In this document: positions 6,236 to 6,865 of the stretch, piece by piece
Position numbering within the stretch: position 1 is the first letter of the stretch
How the letters are laid out: every line of letters begins with the position of its first letter
Source of the DNA: Erythrobacter sp.
GTDB taxonomy: Bacteria; Pseudomonadota; Alphaproteobacteria; Sphingomonadales; Sphingomonadaceae
NCBI GenBank assembly: GCA_003483125.1
Contig: DMWU01000085.1
Coordinates: 1 to 6,865 of the forward strand
Direction of reading: 5' to 3'
DNA: 6,865 bases
Position numbers and translations under genes: made by a program
Notes under the pieces: model-generated
Database searches by the model: none
Seen by the model: only the letters and a program-made list of their open reading frames with translations
Told to the model about the DNA's origin: nothing

Positions 6236-6865
6236 CAAAGCGGTGGAAGTTCGGCAAAATCTGTCAGCGCCGCATCGCGCATGCCGCGCCAGACATTGCG
6301 CGCCTGCACCGTCTCGGAAACATCGTGCACGCGGAGCCATTGCACGCCTGCATTCAGTCCGGCCACGGCAAGCATCAGGCTGCCGCCCAGCCGCTCATGC
6401 GCGCCGGCCTCATTCGACAAGGCACCGATCACGCGCTTGCGGCTGGCACCCAACAGCAATGGCTGGCCCAAAGCATGGAACAAAGGCAGCGCGTTGATCA
6501 GTGCCAGGTTGTCAGCCACCGATTTGCCAAAGCCGATACCCGGATCGAGGATGATCTTCTCGCGCGAAATTCCCGCAGCAACAGCAGCATCTCGCCGTTC
6601 GGCCAGCCAGTCAAATACGTCTAGCACAACATTGTCATATGCCGCGTCTGCATGCAGGTTTTCCCCATCTCCAGGGGCGTGCATCAATATTACGGGGCAT
6701 CCTGAATTGGCGACCAGTTCCGCGCTGCGCGGATCATGACGCAGGGCTGAAACATCATTCGCCACATGCGCGCCAGCCGCCAAGGCCGCCTCCATCACGC
6801 CCGCGCGGCGTGTATCGACGCTGATCGCCGCACCCATTCCGGCGCAGTATTCCACGGCTGGAAGC
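6235..6865 (-). CDS. folP: Dihydropteroate synthase (FolP), 5' part outside window
   Basis: FolP joins 4-aminobenzoate to the pterin pyrophosphate to form dihydropteroate in folate synthesis; it is a cytoplasmic TIM-barrel enzyme and the sulfonamide target. The visible 209 residues cover roughly the C-terminal two thirds, with motifs in order: ISVDT (14-18), ANDVSA (35-40), VILMH (58-62), LDPGIGFGKS (106-115) with the pterin-binding Asp, GASRKRVIG (139-147) with the conserved Ser-Arg-Lys loop, and RVHDV (178-182) with the Arg-x-His pair that binds pyrophosphate. The reading frame continues through the right edge at 6865, so the true start is not in the window; an internal GTG at 6855 is not a start, because the conserved barrel is already under way. 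The stop TGA (6237-6235) overlaps the ATG of the GIY-YIG gene. No truncation or missing motif is seen in the visible part. Confidence 0.96.
   Translation of the reverse strand, partial: LPAVEYCAGMGAAISVDTRRAGVMEAALAAGAHVANDVSALRHDPRSAELVANSGCPVILMHAPGDGENLHADAAYDNVVLDVFDWLAERRDAAVAAGISREKIILDPGIGFGKSVADNLALINALPLFHALGQPLLLGASRKRVIGALSNEAGAHERLGGSLMLAVAGLNAGVQWLRVHDVSETVQARNVWRGMRDAALTDFAELPPL

Noticed and set aside
6236..6340. N-terminal extension of the GIY-YIG protein to an ATG at 6340
   Set aside because: The extra 35 residues are the out-of-frame reading of the folP C-terminus. The TGATG start at 6235 fits family length and coupling.
6215..6739. 174-codon plus-strand open frame, and a 150-codon one at 6172-6624
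   Set aside because: Both are antisense shadows of folP and the GIY-YIG gene, with Ser/Arg/Ala-rich content and no recognisable motif.

Overview
The window looks like chromosomal DNA of an alphaproteobacterium, most likely of the order Sphingomonadales (Erythrobacter/Sphingomonas type). The reasons are a moderately GC-rich composition, a three-part proton-translocating transhydrogenase (PntA split in two), a 40-residue aa3-oxidase subunit IV gene of the alphaproteobacterial type at its head, and the general look of the SDR and folP proteins. The taxonomic placement rests on recalled protein resemblance, not on a search.

Left part (1-3395, minus strand): a compact block reads right to left as aa3-type cytochrome oxidase subunit IV (3395-3273), pntAA (3260-2139), pntAB (2135-1851), pntB (1851-403), then a secreted TPR-type protein (346-1, running off the left edge). 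Gaps within the cox-pnt group are 12 bp, 3 bp and a 1-base overlap, so it is very probably one operon. The three Pnt proteins form the membrane transhydrogenase, which uses the proton gradient to reduce NADP+ with NADH. The oxidase-type peptide places a respiratory-chain subunit with that redox enzyme.

Centre (3396-3560): a 165-bp divergent intergenic region. It holds a plausible promoter for the cox-pnt operon, a short dyad, and a near-match to a CtrA-type box beside a plausible promoter for the rightward gene.

Right part, plus strand: a REC-AAA+-Fis response regulator of the NtrC family (3561-4985) with intact receiver, Walker A and HTH, but lacking the sigma-54 contact motif (NAFPGA instead of GAFTGA) and the usual arginine-finger region. 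A classical SDR oxidoreductase follows (5026-5805).

Right end, minus strand: the C-terminal two thirds of folP (dihydropteroate synthase, 6865-6235) is coupled by a TGATG junction to a GIY-YIG/DUF123 protein (6235-5756). The 3' end of the latter overlaps the SDR gene tail to tail by 50 bp.

No rRNA, tRNA, CRISPR array, insertion sequence or phage gene was seen. Most of the window is housekeeping. The most unusual element is the degenerate NtrC-type regulator, followed by the oxidase-subunit/transhydrogenase operon and the folP-nuclease coupling.
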